Assembly: GCF_003688625.1 (NCBI RefSeq) | Contig: NZ_RCWY01000001.1 | Coordinates: 682,001-746,000, forward strand | DNA: 64,000 nucleotides | Reading direction: 5' to 3' | Origin: Sphingomonas sp. PP-CE-3A-406 | Lineage (GTDB): Bacteria > Pseudomonadota > Alphaproteobacteria > Sphingomonadales > Sphingomonadaceae | Part shown: positions 26,907 through 35,398 of the stretch, piece after piece | How the letters are laid out: every line of letters begins with the position of its first letter | Numbering within the stretch: the first letter of the stretch is position 1 | The notes under the pieces: generated by a model | The model's input: the letters and a program-made list of their open reading frames with translations, nothing else | What the model was told of the DNA's origin: nothing | Database searches by the model: none | Position numbers and translations under genes: made by a program

Positions 26907-28589
26907 TTACTTGCGCACCCAGACCTTCTCGCCACCGATCCACGTCTCGCTGACCTTGGTCGCGCGCAGATCAGTCGGCGAGGCAAGCGTCGGGTCCTTG
27001 TCGACGACAATGAAGTCCGCGCGCTGGCCCGGCGCGAGCGCACCGAACTGCTTCTCGGCGAACCCGGCATAGGCCGCAGCACCGGTCATCGCCCACCACG
27101 CCTGTTCGCGCGTCACCAGTTCCTGCGGCTGCCACCCGCCCTGCGGTTGCCCGTTGGCATCCTGCCGCGTGAACGCCGACGCCCAGGTCGCGAACGGATC
27201 GGGCTTTTCGACTGGAAAGTCGGTCCCGAACGCGAGCTTGGCGCCGTTGGTCAGCATCGATTTCCACGCATAGGCCCCCGCCAGCCGGTTCGGCCCGAGC
27301 CGCGCCTCCGCCATCGTCCGGTCGCTGGTCGCATGAGTCGGCTGCATCGAGGCGATCGTGCCGAACTTCCCGAACCGCGGCAAATCCTCGGGCGCGACCA
27401 CCTGCGCATGCTCGATCCGCCAGCGGCGATCTCCGGTATAGGTCTCGCTCTCGACCTGGATCGCGTCGAGCACTTCCTGGTTGGCCTTGTCGCCGATCGC
27501 GTGGACCGCGACCTGATAGCCGTCCATCGCCGCGCGGCTCATCTGATTCTGGAGCTGGTCGTCGGTCAGGAAGCCGAGGCCCGACTGACCCGGTGCGTCC
27601 GAATACGGCTTCAGCAGCCACGCGCCACGCGACCCGAGCGCACCGTCCGCATATAGCTTCACGCCGCCCATCCGCAGACGATCGTTATAGAGCCACGGTG
27701 TCGGCCCCTTGCCGCCGATCCGGCTCGCGGTGTCGATACCGAGCGCATAGCTCATGATTCGCACGCGAAGCCCGCCGATATCCGCCATCCGGCGATAAGT
27801 CAGCCAGTCGTCGAGGGTGGTGCCCATGTCGGCGACAGCGGTGACACCGTAGCCGAGAAGGATGCTCTGCGCGGTCAGGAATGCGGCGTCGCGCTCCTTG
27901 GGAAGCGGTTGGGGTACGACCTTCTCGATCAGCGCCTGCGCGCCGTCGACGAACACGCCCGCGGGCGCACCGCCGGTCTTCTCGATGCGTCCGCCGGAAG
28001 GCGAGACGGTGGCGGCGGTGACACCGGCTTCGCGCATCGCCTCGCGGTTCGCCCAGCCGGCATGGCCATCGGCGCGCGACAGCCAGATCGGGTGACCACC
28101 CGAGACGGATTCGAGATCGGCGGCGGTCGGGAAGCGACCCAGCCCCCAGACCTCCTGGTTCCAGCCGCGCCCGAGGATCCACTTCCGATCGGGATTGCCC
28201 GCGATGTACGCCGCGATCCGCGCCTTCGCCTCGTCGAGCGACTTGGTCATCGACAGATCGAGCGACAACGCGCCGAAGCCGAGTTCGAGGACATGGCCAT
28301 GCGCATCGACGAAGCCCGGCAGCACGGTCTTGCCGCCCATGTCGACTCGCCAGTCGTAGAGTGGCTTGCCGGCGTTCTTCTTCAATTCCTTGCGGCTAAG
28401 CTTGGGGGCTTCCTCGCCGGGGGGCACGAGCCGCGTGACGCGACCGTCCTTGTCGACCAGGATCGCCTTGAAGTGGATCACGCGGCCACCGTCGGCGACC
28501 GTGATGCCGTTGACGTTGTCGACGATCCCATCGGCAACAGCGGGGGTCGAGAGCAGCGCGATCGCGGCTGCGGAAACCATCAGACGCAT
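26907..28589 (-). CDS. Amidohydrolase family protein (YtcJ-like), secreted
   Basis: A 560-residue metal-dependent amidohydrolase. The N-terminus MRLMVSAAAIALLSTPAVADG is a signal peptide. The metal-binding entry motif is in VLPGFVDAHGHVLELG near residue 80, LGRGWNQEVWG and EHAQVVAPEDLPRF with the further His residues, and FGTDFPVEKPDPF with the Asp near residue 470. The family cleaves C-N bonds in cyclic or N-formyl amides, and YtcJ members act on varied substrates. The actual substrate is unknown. The start overlaps the stop of the 3-hydroxyisobutyrate dehydrogenase-like gene by one base, so the two are coupled. Confidence 0.9.
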   Translation of the reverse strand: MRLMVSAAAIALLSTPAVADGIVDNVNGITVADGGRVIHFKAILVDKDGRVTRLVPPGEEAPKLSRKELKKNAGKPLYDWRVDMGGKTVLPGFVDAHGHVLELGFGALSLDLSMTKSLDEAKARIAAYIAGNPDRKWILGRGWNQEVWGLGRFPTAADLESVSGGHPIWLSRADGHAGWANREAMREAGVTAATVSPSGGRIEKTGGAPAGVFVDGAQALIEKVVPQPLPKERDAAFLTAQSILLGYGVTAVADMGTTLDDWLTYRRMADIGGLRVRIMSYALGIDTASRIGGKGPTPWLYNDRLRMGGVKLYADGALGSRGAWLLKPYSDAPGQSGLGFLTDDQLQNQMSRAAMDGYQVAVHAIGDKANQEVLDAIQVESETYTGDRRWRIEHAQVVAPEDLPRFGKFGTIASMQPTHATSDRTMAEARLGPNRLAGAYAWKSMLTNGAKLAFGTDFPVEKPDPFATWASAFTRQDANGQPQGGWQPQELVTREQAWWAMTGAAAYAGFAEKQFGALAPGQRADFIVVDKDPTLASPTDLRATKVSETWIGGEKVWVRK

Positions 28590-29443
28590 CACTTCGGCAA
28601 TCTCCGTACCAGCGCGCTCGTATCCTGACGGGCGCCGCCAATCGCCTGAACATCGGCGTAGAATTGATCGACTAGCGCCGCGACGGGGAGCACCGCGCCG
28701 TTGCGCCGCGCTTCGTCGAGCGCGAGACCCAGGTCCTTGCGCATCCAGTCGACCGCGAAGCCGAAGTCGAACTCCTCCTTCGCCATCGTCGGCCAGCGAT
28801 TGACCATCTGCCAGCTCTGCGCCGCGCCGCCCGAGATCGCCTCGAACACCTTGTCGAGATCGAGCCCGGAGTTTTGCGCGAACCGGATCGACTCTGCGAC
28901 GCCCTGGATCACCCCGGCGATCGCGATCTGGTTGCACATCTTGGTCGTCTGACCCGCGCCAGCCTCACCAACATGGACCACACGCAAAGCATAGGCCTGC
29001 ATGAAGGGTTCGGCCTTCGCCATCGCCTCGGCCGAGCCGCCGCACATGATCGAGAGCTTGCCGTTCTCCGCGCCAGCCTGTCCGCCCGATACGGGTGCGT
29101 CGACCACCAACGCACGCTCGCCCGCGAGCCGCCTTGCGATTGAGGCCGAGACCGTCGTGTGATCGACGAAGACCGCATCGTCGCGCATCGCGGCGAACGC
29201 GCCATCGTCGCCCAGAGTGACCGAGGCGAGATCGTCGTCGTTGCCGACGCAGGCGAACACCGCATCGGCATCCTTCACCGCGGCGGCCGGCGCGTCGGCG
29301 ACCTTGCCGCCATATTTATCTGCCCATGCCAACGCCTTGGCCTGAGTCCGGTTGTAGACGGTTACGTCGTGCCCTGCCGCGGCGAGATGTCCCGCCATCG
29401 GCGCGCCCATGACGCCGGTTCCGATGAATGCCAGTTTTGCCAT
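28589..29443 (-). CDS. 3-hydroxyisobutyrate dehydrogenase-like NAD(P)-dependent oxidoreductase
   Basis: A 284-residue beta-hydroxyacid dehydrogenase. It opens with the Rossmann motif MAKLAFIGTGVMGAPMAGHLA and has the substrate-binding VDAPVSGGQAGAENGKLSIM near residue 115 and the catalytic Lys in GAGQTTKMCNQIAIAG near residue 165. Members act on 3-hydroxyisobutyrate, tartronate semialdehyde or related acids; the actual substrate is unknown. It is upstream of the amidohydrolase in the same operon. It is transcribed divergently from ilvA, 57 bases apart. Confidence 0.92.
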   Translation of the reverse strand: MAKLAFIGTGVMGAPMAGHLAAAGHDVTVYNRTQAKALAWADKYGGKVADAPAAAVKDADAVFACVGNDDDLASVTLGDDGAFAAMRDDAVFVDHTTVSASIARRLAGERALVVDAPVSGGQAGAENGKLSIMCGGSAEAMAKAEPFMQAYALRVVHVGEAGAGQTTKMCNQIAIAGVIQGVAESIRFAQNSGLDLDKVFEAISGGAAQSWQMVNRWPTMAKEEFDFGFAVDWMRKDLGLALDEARRNGAVLPVAALVDQFYADVQAIGGARQDTSALVRRLPK

Positions 29444-29500
29444 AGCGTCCGCGCATAAGCGGTGTTTCCCACGCGCGCCAGATGGTCTAGCGGGTCGGAC

Positions 29501-30760
29501 ATGGCTACCCACGCTGCCGTAGCGGCACCCACCCTCCCCGTCTCGATCGACGACGTCCGCGTCGCGCATGACCGGATCCGCGACTCGATCGTCCGCACGC
29601 CGACGTTGATCAGCAAGACGCTGAGCAAGATGACCGGCGCGACGGTGTATCTGAAGTTCGAGAACCTCCAGTTCACCGCGGCGTACAAGGAACGCGGCGC
29701 GCTCAACACGCTGTTGCAGCTGTCGGCCGAAGCACGCGCGAAGGGCGTCATCGCCGCATCGGCAGGCAATCACGCGCAGGGCCTCGCCTATCACGCCAAC
29801 CGGCTCGGCATCCCGACGACGATCGTGATGCCGACCAACACGCCGACCGTGAAGGTGATGCAGACCGAGGGCCATGGCGCCAACGTCGTTCTGCACGGCG
29901 AGACGTTCGACGCGGCCTATGCGCACGCCCGCATCCTCGAGGGCGAGTGCGGCTTCACCTTCGTCCACCCGTTTGACGACCCGCGCGTCATTGCAGGGCA
30001 AGGCACCGTCGCGATCGAGATGCTGGAGGACGTGCCGCAGATCGACACTTTGGTCATTCCGATCGGTGGCGGCGGGTTGATCTCGGGCATGTCGACGGTC
30101 GCGCGGGCCTTAAGCGAAGCGCCGGGCGGTCACCCCATCGAGGTCGTCGGCGTGCAGGCCGAGCTGTTCCCATCGATGTATAACCGTATCAACGGCACTG
30201 ACATGGCCTGCGCCGGCGATACGCTGGCCGAGGGCATCGCGGTCAAGGAGCCGGGCGCCATCACCTCGAAGATCGTTGCCGAGCTGGTCGACGACATCGT
30301 CCTCGTCAGCGAACGCAGCCTTGAGGAATCGGTCAGCCTGCTGCTCCAGATCGAGAAGACGGTGGTAGAGGGTGCGGGTGCCGCTGGACTCGCCGCGTTG
30401 CTGTCACATCCCGAGCGGTTCGCGGGGAAGACCGTCGGCATCGTGCTGTGCGGGGGCAATATAGATACGCGGCTGCTCGCCAACGTGCTGTTGCGCGATC
30501 TGGCGCGGTCGGGTCGCCTCGCAAGGCTCCGGATCCGGTTGCAGGACAAGCCCGGTGCGCTGTTCCATGTCGCGCGAATCTTCGACCAGGAACGCGTCAA
30601 CATCATCGAGATCTATCACCAGCGCGTCTTCACGACGCTGCCGGCGAAGGGTCTTATCACCGACATCGAATGCGAACTGCGCGACCGCGCGCATCTCGAT
30701 CGGCTGGTAGGTGCACTGCGGGCTGGCGGGTACGAGACGTCGACCGTCGAGCTAGCGTGA
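29501..30760 (+). CDS. ilvA: Threonine ammonia-lyase
   Basis: A 419-residue PLP enzyme that deaminates threonine to 2-oxobutyrate for isoleucine synthesis. The PLP lysine is in YLKFENLQFTAAYKERGALN near residue 60 (short motif), the SAGNHAQGLAYHA segment follows near 85, and the phosphate-binding IPIGGGGLISG near 185. A C-terminal ACT-like domain (about residues 330-419, RIRLQDKPGALFHVARIFDQ) would bind the allosteric amino acid. ATG at 29501 chosen; an in-frame start at 29462 would add 13 residues with no family match. Confidence 0.94.
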   Translation: MATHAAVAAPTLPVSIDDVRVAHDRIRDSIVRTPTLISKTLSKMTGATVYLKFENLQFTAAYKERGALNTLLQLSAEARAKGVIAASAGNHAQGLAYHANRLGIPTTIVMPTNTPTVKVMQTEGHGANVVLHGETFDAAYAHARILEGECGFTFVHPFDDPRVIAGQGTVAIEMLEDVPQIDTLVIPIGGGGLISGMSTVARALSEAPGGHPIEVVGVQAELFPSMYNRINGTDMACAGDTLAEGIAVKEPGAITSKIVAELVDDIVLVSERSLEESVSLLLQIEKTVVEGAGAAGLAALLSHPERFAGKTVGIVLCGGNIDTRLLANVLLRDLARSGRLARLRIRLQDKPGALFHVARIFDQERVNIIEIYHQRVFTTLPAKGLITDIECELRDRAHLDRLVGALRAGGYETSTVELA

Positions 30761-30813
30761 TCCCATTCTGATACGGTCACTTACCGCGTTAACCGACATT
30801 CGTGGTAAACCGA

Positions 30814-30842
30814 TTGCACGTTTGCGCTGGGCGGCCATATAC
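30814..30842 (+). promoter_or_regulatory. Candidate promoter for the aminoacyl-transferase gene
   Basis: TTGCAC at 30814-30819 and ATATAC at 30837-30842 are separated by 17 bases, 46 bases upstream of the GTG start. This is a reasonable sigma-70-type match in an otherwise GC-rich gap and is inference only. Confidence 0.4.
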
Positions 30843-30887
30843 GAGGCGACGCGGCTGATCGCGCCTGCCTGAAGGACTTTCCGCTCG

Positions 30888-31664
30888 GTGACTGCGCCCT
30901 TTCGTTTTCCGCGCTTCTTCGTCACCAGCCCTGCGCCGTGCCCGTATCTGCCGGATCGTCAGGAGCGCAAGGTGTTCACCGAGCTGACCGGTCCGCATGC
31001 GAACGAGTTGAACGATGCGCTCGGTCGGATCGGGTTTCGTCGCAGCCAGGGGGTGGCGTATCGGCCGTCTTGTGCGGGCTGCACGGCATGCGTCTCGGTC
31101 CGCGTGGTTACGGATGAGTTCGTGCCCAACGCGACGCAGCGCAAGTTGCTGAAGCGGCTCGGCGATATCGAAGTGACCGCGTGCAAGGCGTGGGCGACCG
31201 ACGAGCAGTTCCAGTTGCTGCGTCGTTACCTCGGGACGCGGCATCCGGGCGGCGGCATGGCGGGGATGGACGAGGACGACTATGCCGACATGATCGAGCA
31301 TTCACCGGTGAATTCGGTGATTGTGGAGTACCGCGAGCCGACTGTCGATGGGGTGCAGGGCGCGCTGATTGGCGCCTGTTTGACCGATCGCCAGGCGGAT
31401 GGATTGTCGATGGTCTACAGCTTCTTTGCGGCGGACGACGCGGCGCGGCCGGGGTTCGGCAACTTCATCATCATGGACCATATCCTGCGGGCCCGCGATG
31501 CCGGGCTGCCGTATGTGTATCTCGGATACTGGGTAAAGGGCTCACCGCGGATGGAGTACAAGACGCGGTATCGACCACTGGAAGTGCTGGGGCCGGCTGG
31601 GTGGCGGCGGCTGGAGGATGCTGATCTGGTGACGCAAGCCGTGCGGGTTGCTGCGCTGGTTTGA
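30888..31664 (+). CDS. bpt: Aminoacyl-tRNA--protein transferase (ATE/Bpt family)
   Basis: A 258-residue N-end-rule transferase that joins an amino acid from charged tRNA to acidic protein N-termini, marking them for ClpAP. The conserved Cys-rich motif CAGCTAC lies near residue 64 in [13 protein letters not shown], with [15 protein letters not shown] before it and [26 protein letters not shown] core later (residues 175-205 region). Bacterial members tend to transfer Leu (Bpt), while related enzymes transfer Arg; sequence alone does not separate the two. Starts at GTG with an AAGGAC about 11 bases upstream. Confidence 0.92.
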   Translation: MTAPFRFPRFFVTSPAPCPYLPDRQERKVFTELTGPHANELNDALGRIGFRRSQGVAYRPSCAGCTACVSVRVVTDEFVPNATQRKLLKRLGDIEVTACKAWATDEQFQLLRRYLGTRHPGGGMAGMDEDDYADMIEHSPVNSVIVEYREPTVDGVQGALIGACLTDRQADGLSMVYSFFAADDAARPGFGNFIIMDHILRARDAGLPYVYLGYWVKGSPRMEYKTRYRPLEVLGPAGWRRLEDADLVTQAVRVAALV

Positions 31665-31705
31665 AGACGGGGGACTCATTTTAGTCCACTTGCGGATCCC
31701 AAGAA

Positions 31706-31813
31706 CCACCACCCCGGCGAAGGCCGGGGTCCAATTGGGAAACGCTGCTAATTGAATGCGGCCCTCCGTTAAGACCACCTTGCCAATTGGGCCCCGGCCT
31801 TCGCCGGGGTGGT
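31706..31813. repeat. Palindromic repeat, CACCCCGGCGAAGGCCGGGG family (copy 1)
   Basis: Arms CACCCCGGCGAAGGCCGGGG and CCCCGGCCTTCGCCGGGGTG with the loop CCAATTGGGAAAC. It lies in the 253-base gap between the transferase and the transglutaminase-like gene. The same arms recur at 46026-46131. Confidence 0.85.
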
Positions 31814-31861
31814 GCATCGGCGGAAAAATCCGTTGCCCCCATGTTCTCCTGCGGTCGCCTT

Positions 31862-31915
31862 GTTCTCCCGCGAAGGCGGGAGCTCAGTCTGGGTCCCCGC
31901 CTTCGCGGGGAAACA
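31862..31915. repeat. Palindromic repeat, CCCGCGAAGGCGGG family
   Basis: Arms TCTCCCGCGAAGGCGGGAGC and TCCCCGCCTTCGCGGGGAA around CAGTCTGGG, ending three bases before the stop of the transglutaminase-like gene. Two different repeat families are stacked in this gap. Confidence 0.85.
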
Positions 31916-31917
31916 AT

Positions 31918-32727
31918 CTAGTCCTCGCGCTGCACCACGACGTCGACGTCGAGTTCCTCGCCACCTTCGCCGAGCCGGGAGCCCGCTACCGGCGCCGCAC
32001 CCGCCGCGTCGAGCGCCATTGCCACCCGGACGTAATGCTCCTCAGGCGACATCCCCGTGCACGGATCGAACCCTACCCAGCCGAGCCCGTCGACAAACGC
32101 CTCGGCCCAGCCATGCGGAGTCGGCAGATGCACCACCTCGTGATCGTTATTATGATACCCCGACACATACCGCGCCGGCGCCCCGAGCGACCGCGCGGCG
32201 ACGGCGAACATCTGCGCCATGTCGCGCGGCGTGGCGCTTTCCATACGGAAGGCGGCGGAGGCGGTCCGACCGGGTTCGGGACGTCCGGCATCGAATACGA
32301 ACCGCTTGTGGAATGCCCGGTTCAGCCGGTGCAATGCGCCGATCCGGTCGTGTGCGCCCTCGGCCGCATTGGCGGCGAACTTCGCGATTGCCGTGTCGAG
32401 AACGGTGGCCTCGGTGGACCGGAGGAACAGCGCGGGCGGCAGCGTCTCGTGCACGCCGTGCAGGACGCCGTCCGAATGACTGGTCAGCACCTCGCCCTTC
32501 ACAGTGATCTCAATCCCGTCGACCGGCCCTTCGGCATACAACATCGTCACCGCGTTGCCGAAGCCGTCGCGACCGGGCCGCAGCCGCGCATCGCAATCGA
32601 CGTCGATCCGCCACGACGCTACGGTCTGGTCGTGCGTGTTCTCGGGCGTAAGGCGGAGCATCTGCACCAACCGGCCCTGCGGCTGCGCGAAGCGGTAGAT
32701 CGTGTGATGATCGATCGAAAGGCGCAT
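31918..32727 (-). CDS. Transglutaminase-like protein, catalytic Cys position replaced
   Basis: A 269-residue protein of the bacterial transglutaminase-like (BTLCP, N-terminal plus core) family. The N-terminal beta-barrel part starts MRLSIDHHTIYRFAQPQG. In the core, the His (HGWAEAF, residue 205) and Asp (GWVGFDPCTG, residue 221) of the triad are present, but the usual catalytic Cys in GVC(R/Q)D is replaced: here the residues are ATPRDMAQ with Pro at about 167, so the nucleophile is absent. The DNA there reads clearly. It probably binds without cleaving. It overlaps the alpha-E gene by one base, in the order ATP-grasp, alpha-E, transglutaminase-like. Confidence 0.9.
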   Translation of the reverse strand: MRLSIDHHTIYRFAQPQGRLVQMLRLTPENTHDQTVASWRIDVDCDARLRPGRDGFGNAVTMLYAEGPVDGIEITVKGEVLTSHSDGVLHGVHETLPPALFLRSTEATVLDTAIAKFAANAAEGAHDRIGALHRLNRAFHKRFVFDAGRPEPGRTASAAFRMESATPRDMAQMFAVAARSLGAPARYVSGYHNNDHEVVHLPTPHGWAEAFVDGLGWVGFDPCTGMSPEEHYVRVAMALDAAGAAPVAGSRLGEGGEELDVDVVVQRED

Positions 32728-33662
32728 CAGAGGAACTTGAACTGACGGCCGATCGCGCCGTGCAGCAACGCGTTCTCGGCGATGAACGCCTGCAGATACT
32801 GGTGCAGCCCGGAGGCGATGACCTCGCCCGATCGCGTCTTCGCCATCCGCGACGCACGCATCCGAGCCATCCGGTCGGCCTCGCCGTGGTTGCCGGTGCG
32901 CTTGGCGAGCAGGTTGAGCACGTCGACCGTCTCCTCGACCGACGCGGCCAGACTGCGCGGCAGTTCGGACCGTGCGAGCAGCAGGTCGATGACGTCGGCA
33001 GGCCGCAGCCCGTCATTGTAGAGCCACCGATAGGCAGTGACCGCGGACACGGTCTGGAGGATCGTCGTCCACTGATCACGGTCGATCGCACCGCCGAGCC
33101 GTTCGCCCTCGGGCAGCAGGATGTGATATTTGACGTCGAGCAGCCGCGCGGTGTTGTCCGCGCGCTCGACCGCCTGACCAAGCCGGATGAACCACGTCGT
33201 CTGGTTGCGGAGCATGCGGTGGACCGCACCTTCGAACCCGCGCGTCTCGTTCTTCACCGCCTCGACCAGATTCAGCTGCGACGTCGTACTGCCCGGCGTG
33301 GCGCGGTTCTCGAATAGCAGCCATGCGCGGTTGATCGCGGTCCAGGCCTCGCGGGTCAGCGCGGTGCGGACCGCCTTGGCATTGTTGCGCGCCATGTCGA
33401 GGCAGCGGACGATCGATCCCGGATGGCTCGAATCGAGCGTCAGGAAGCGCACCACGTCGCGTTGCCCGATCTCGACACCGGTCGCAGCGAACGCCTCGTC
33501 GGTTTCGGTGACGGCCAGGGCGGACGCCCAGGCGGCATCACCCGAGGGTTGCGACGAGAGCACATCGAGGCGGACGGTGGCTTCGACCAGCCGGGCGATA
33601 AAGTCGGCACGCTCGAAATAACGGCCGAGCCAGTAGAGCGAGGAGGCGGTGCGCGACAGCAT
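32727..33662 (-). CDS. Alpha-E domain-containing protein
   Basis: A 311-residue, all-helical protein of the alpha-E family, starting MLSRTASSLYWLGRYFERAD, the typical first helix. Conserved charged segments include NETRGFEGAVHRMLRNQTTW and WFIRLGQAVERADNTARLLDVKYHILLP (given as short motifs). The biochemical role is unknown. It is nearly always found beside circularly permuted ATP-grasp and transglutaminase genes, as here, and its start and stop overlap each neighbour by one base, so it is one transcription unit. Confidence 0.92.
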   Translation of the reverse strand: MLSRTASSLYWLGRYFERADFIARLVEATVRLDVLSSQPSGDAAWASALAVTETDEAFAATGVEIGQRDVVRFLTLDSSHPGSIVRCLDMARNNAKAVRTALTREAWTAINRAWLLFENRATPGSTTSQLNLVEAVKNETRGFEGAVHRMLRNQTTWFIRLGQAVERADNTARLLDVKYHILLPEGERLGGAIDRDQWTTILQTVSAVTAYRWLYNDGLRPADVIDLLLARSELPRSLAASVEETVDVLNLLAKRTGNHGEADRMARMRASRMAKTRSGEVIASGLHQYLQAFIAENALLHGAIGRQFKFL

Positions 33663-35197
33663 CAGGAATTCCCGCCGGCCGTCTGCGCGCCCGACGTCTG
33701 TGCACCCAGGGTCTGCGTCATGCCGCCCATCGTCTGCGTCATCCCCCCGGCGTTCATCCGCTGCGACTGGTCGGCCATCAGCACGAAGCTGTCCTTGGTG
33801 CCGCCGCCCTGGCTGGAATTGACCACCAGCGATCCTTCCTTGAGCGCGACGCGGGTGAGGCCCCCAGGTACAACTTGGACGCCCTTGGAACCGCTCAGCA
33901 CGAACGGGCGGAAGTCGACGTGACGGGGGCTAAGGCCGCCTTGCGCCATAGTTGGTACGGTCGACAGAGCGAGCGTCGGTTGCGCGATGTAGCGATGCGG
34001 CTCGGCAATGAGCGCGGCGCGGAACTCCTCGATCTCCTTTTTTGAGGCGGTCGGGCCAACGAGCATGCCGTAGCCACCCGAGCCGTCGACCAGCTTGACG
34101 ACGACGTCTTCGAGGTTGTCGAGGACGAACTTCAACGCCTGTGGTTCGCGGCAGCGCCACGTCTCGACGTTGCGCAGCTTGCACTCGCCGCCCGAGTAGA
34201 ACTTCACGATGTCGGGCATGTAGCTGTAGATCGCCTTGTCGTCGGCGATGCCGTTGCCCGGCGCATTCATGATCGCGACGTTGCCGGCGGCATAGGCTGC
34301 GATCAGCCCAGGCACGCCAAGCGCGGAATCCGGACGGAACACGAGCGGATCGAGATAATCGTCGTCGATCCGGCGATAAATCACGTCGACCTTCACGCGC
34401 CCAGCGATCGTCCGCATCCACACGACGTCGTCGTCCACCACCAGATCGGCGGCCTCGACGAGCTCGATGCCCATCGAGTCCGCCAGGAAGCTGTGCTCGT
34501 AATAGGCGGAGTTGTAGTGGCCGGGGGTCAGCAGCACGCAGGTCGGGTTGGAGCCCGTGCCGTGCGGCGCGACCGACTTCATCGTCTCGAGCAGAAGGTC
34601 TGGATAGCTGTCGACCGCCGCAACGCGGAACTCGCGGAACAGTTCGGGGCAGAGGCGGAGCATCGCCTCACGGTTTTCGAGCATGTAGCTGACGCCGGAC
34701 GGCGTGCGCGCGTTGTCCTCGAGCACGAAGAAATCGTCGGGGCCGGTGCGGACGAGATCAATCCCACAGATATGCGCCCATACGCCGTGTGGCGGGCGGA
34801 TACCGGCAATCTCGGGCCGGAACTGCGCGTTGCCGAGCACGAGGTCCTCGGGAAGGATGCCCTCCTTCAGGATCCGCCGTTCGCCGTAGATGTCGTCAAG
34901 GAACGCGTTGATCGCCTCGACGCGCTGAACGAGGCCATCCGATAGGCGGGTCCATTCGTCGTGGAGGAACACGCGCGGCACGATGTCGAACGGGATGATC
35001 CGCTCGGCCGCTTCGTTCTCGCCGTAGACCGCGAAGGTGATGCCGAGTTGCCGGAACGTCGTCTCGGCGGCTTCCTGCCGGCGTCGCAGCTCGGCGTCTG
35101 GCGTATCCTCGATCCACTTGCCGAGAGCTGCCAGTTCGGGCCGGGCGGTCGTGTCGCCCGGTGTTCCCATGATTTCGTCGAACGCTTGTTTCCCCAT
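33662..35197 (-). CDS. Circularly permuted type 2 ATP-grasp protein
   Basis: A 511-residue ATP-grasp ligase with permuted domain order. Motifs include VFLHDEWTRLSDGLVQRVEAIN, YGERRILKEGILPEDLV, DFFVLEDNARTPSGVSYM and VVKLVDGSGGYGMLVGP (glycine-rich loop), then RPFVLSGSKGVQVVPGGLTRVA and SQGGGTKDSFVL. The family is predicted to ligate amino acids or peptides. The C-terminus ends in a short repetitive tail, MTQTMGG-MTQT-LGAQTSGAQTAGG, rich in Met, Thr, Gln and Gly, that is not part of the domain. The ATG at 35197 is chosen; upstream in-frame codons reach 35326 but read unlike the family. Confidence 0.92.
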   Translation of the reverse strand: MGKQAFDEIMGTPGDTTARPELAALGKWIEDTPDAELRRRQEAAETTFRQLGITFAVYGENEAAERIIPFDIVPRVFLHDEWTRLSDGLVQRVEAINAFLDDIYGERRILKEGILPEDLVLGNAQFRPEIAGIRPPHGVWAHICGIDLVRTGPDDFFVLEDNARTPSGVSYMLENREAMLRLCPELFREFRVAAVDSYPDLLLETMKSVAPHGTGSNPTCVLLTPGHYNSAYYEHSFLADSMGIELVEAADLVVDDDVVWMRTIAGRVKVDVIYRRIDDDYLDPLVFRPDSALGVPGLIAAYAAGNVAIMNAPGNGIADDKAIYSYMPDIVKFYSGGECKLRNVETWRCREPQALKFVLDNLEDVVVKLVDGSGGYGMLVGPTASKKEIEEFRAALIAEPHRYIAQPTLALSTVPTMAQGGLSPRHVDFRPFVLSGSKGVQVVPGGLTRVALKEGSLVVNSSQGGGTKDSFVLMADQSQRMNAGGMTQTMGGMTQTLGAQTSGAQTAGGNS

Positions 35198-35294
35198 CGA
35201 AACGGTCAATTCCCCATCAAGCGTTGCGGTTCCATGCTGCAACGCATCGCTGCGGTGCACAAGGGTTGAATGTGGCCTGCCGCCGCGCACGTCT

Positions 35295-35374
35295 TTCATC
35301 CTGACGAAAGTCAGGATGAGGGTCATTGCCGATGACGCTTGGTAATCTGGATCCTGACTTTCGTCAGGATGACG
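35295..35374. repeat. Palindromic repeat, CATCCTGACGAAAGTCAGGA family (copy)
   Basis: Arms TCATCCTGACGAAAGTCAGG and TCCTGACTTTCGTCAGGATG around GTCATTGCCGATGACGCTTG. It lies in the gap between the DsbD-like stop and the ATP-grasp start. Confidence 0.85.
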
Positions 35375-35398
35375 GAATCGGGGGGCGTTAGATGCGGC

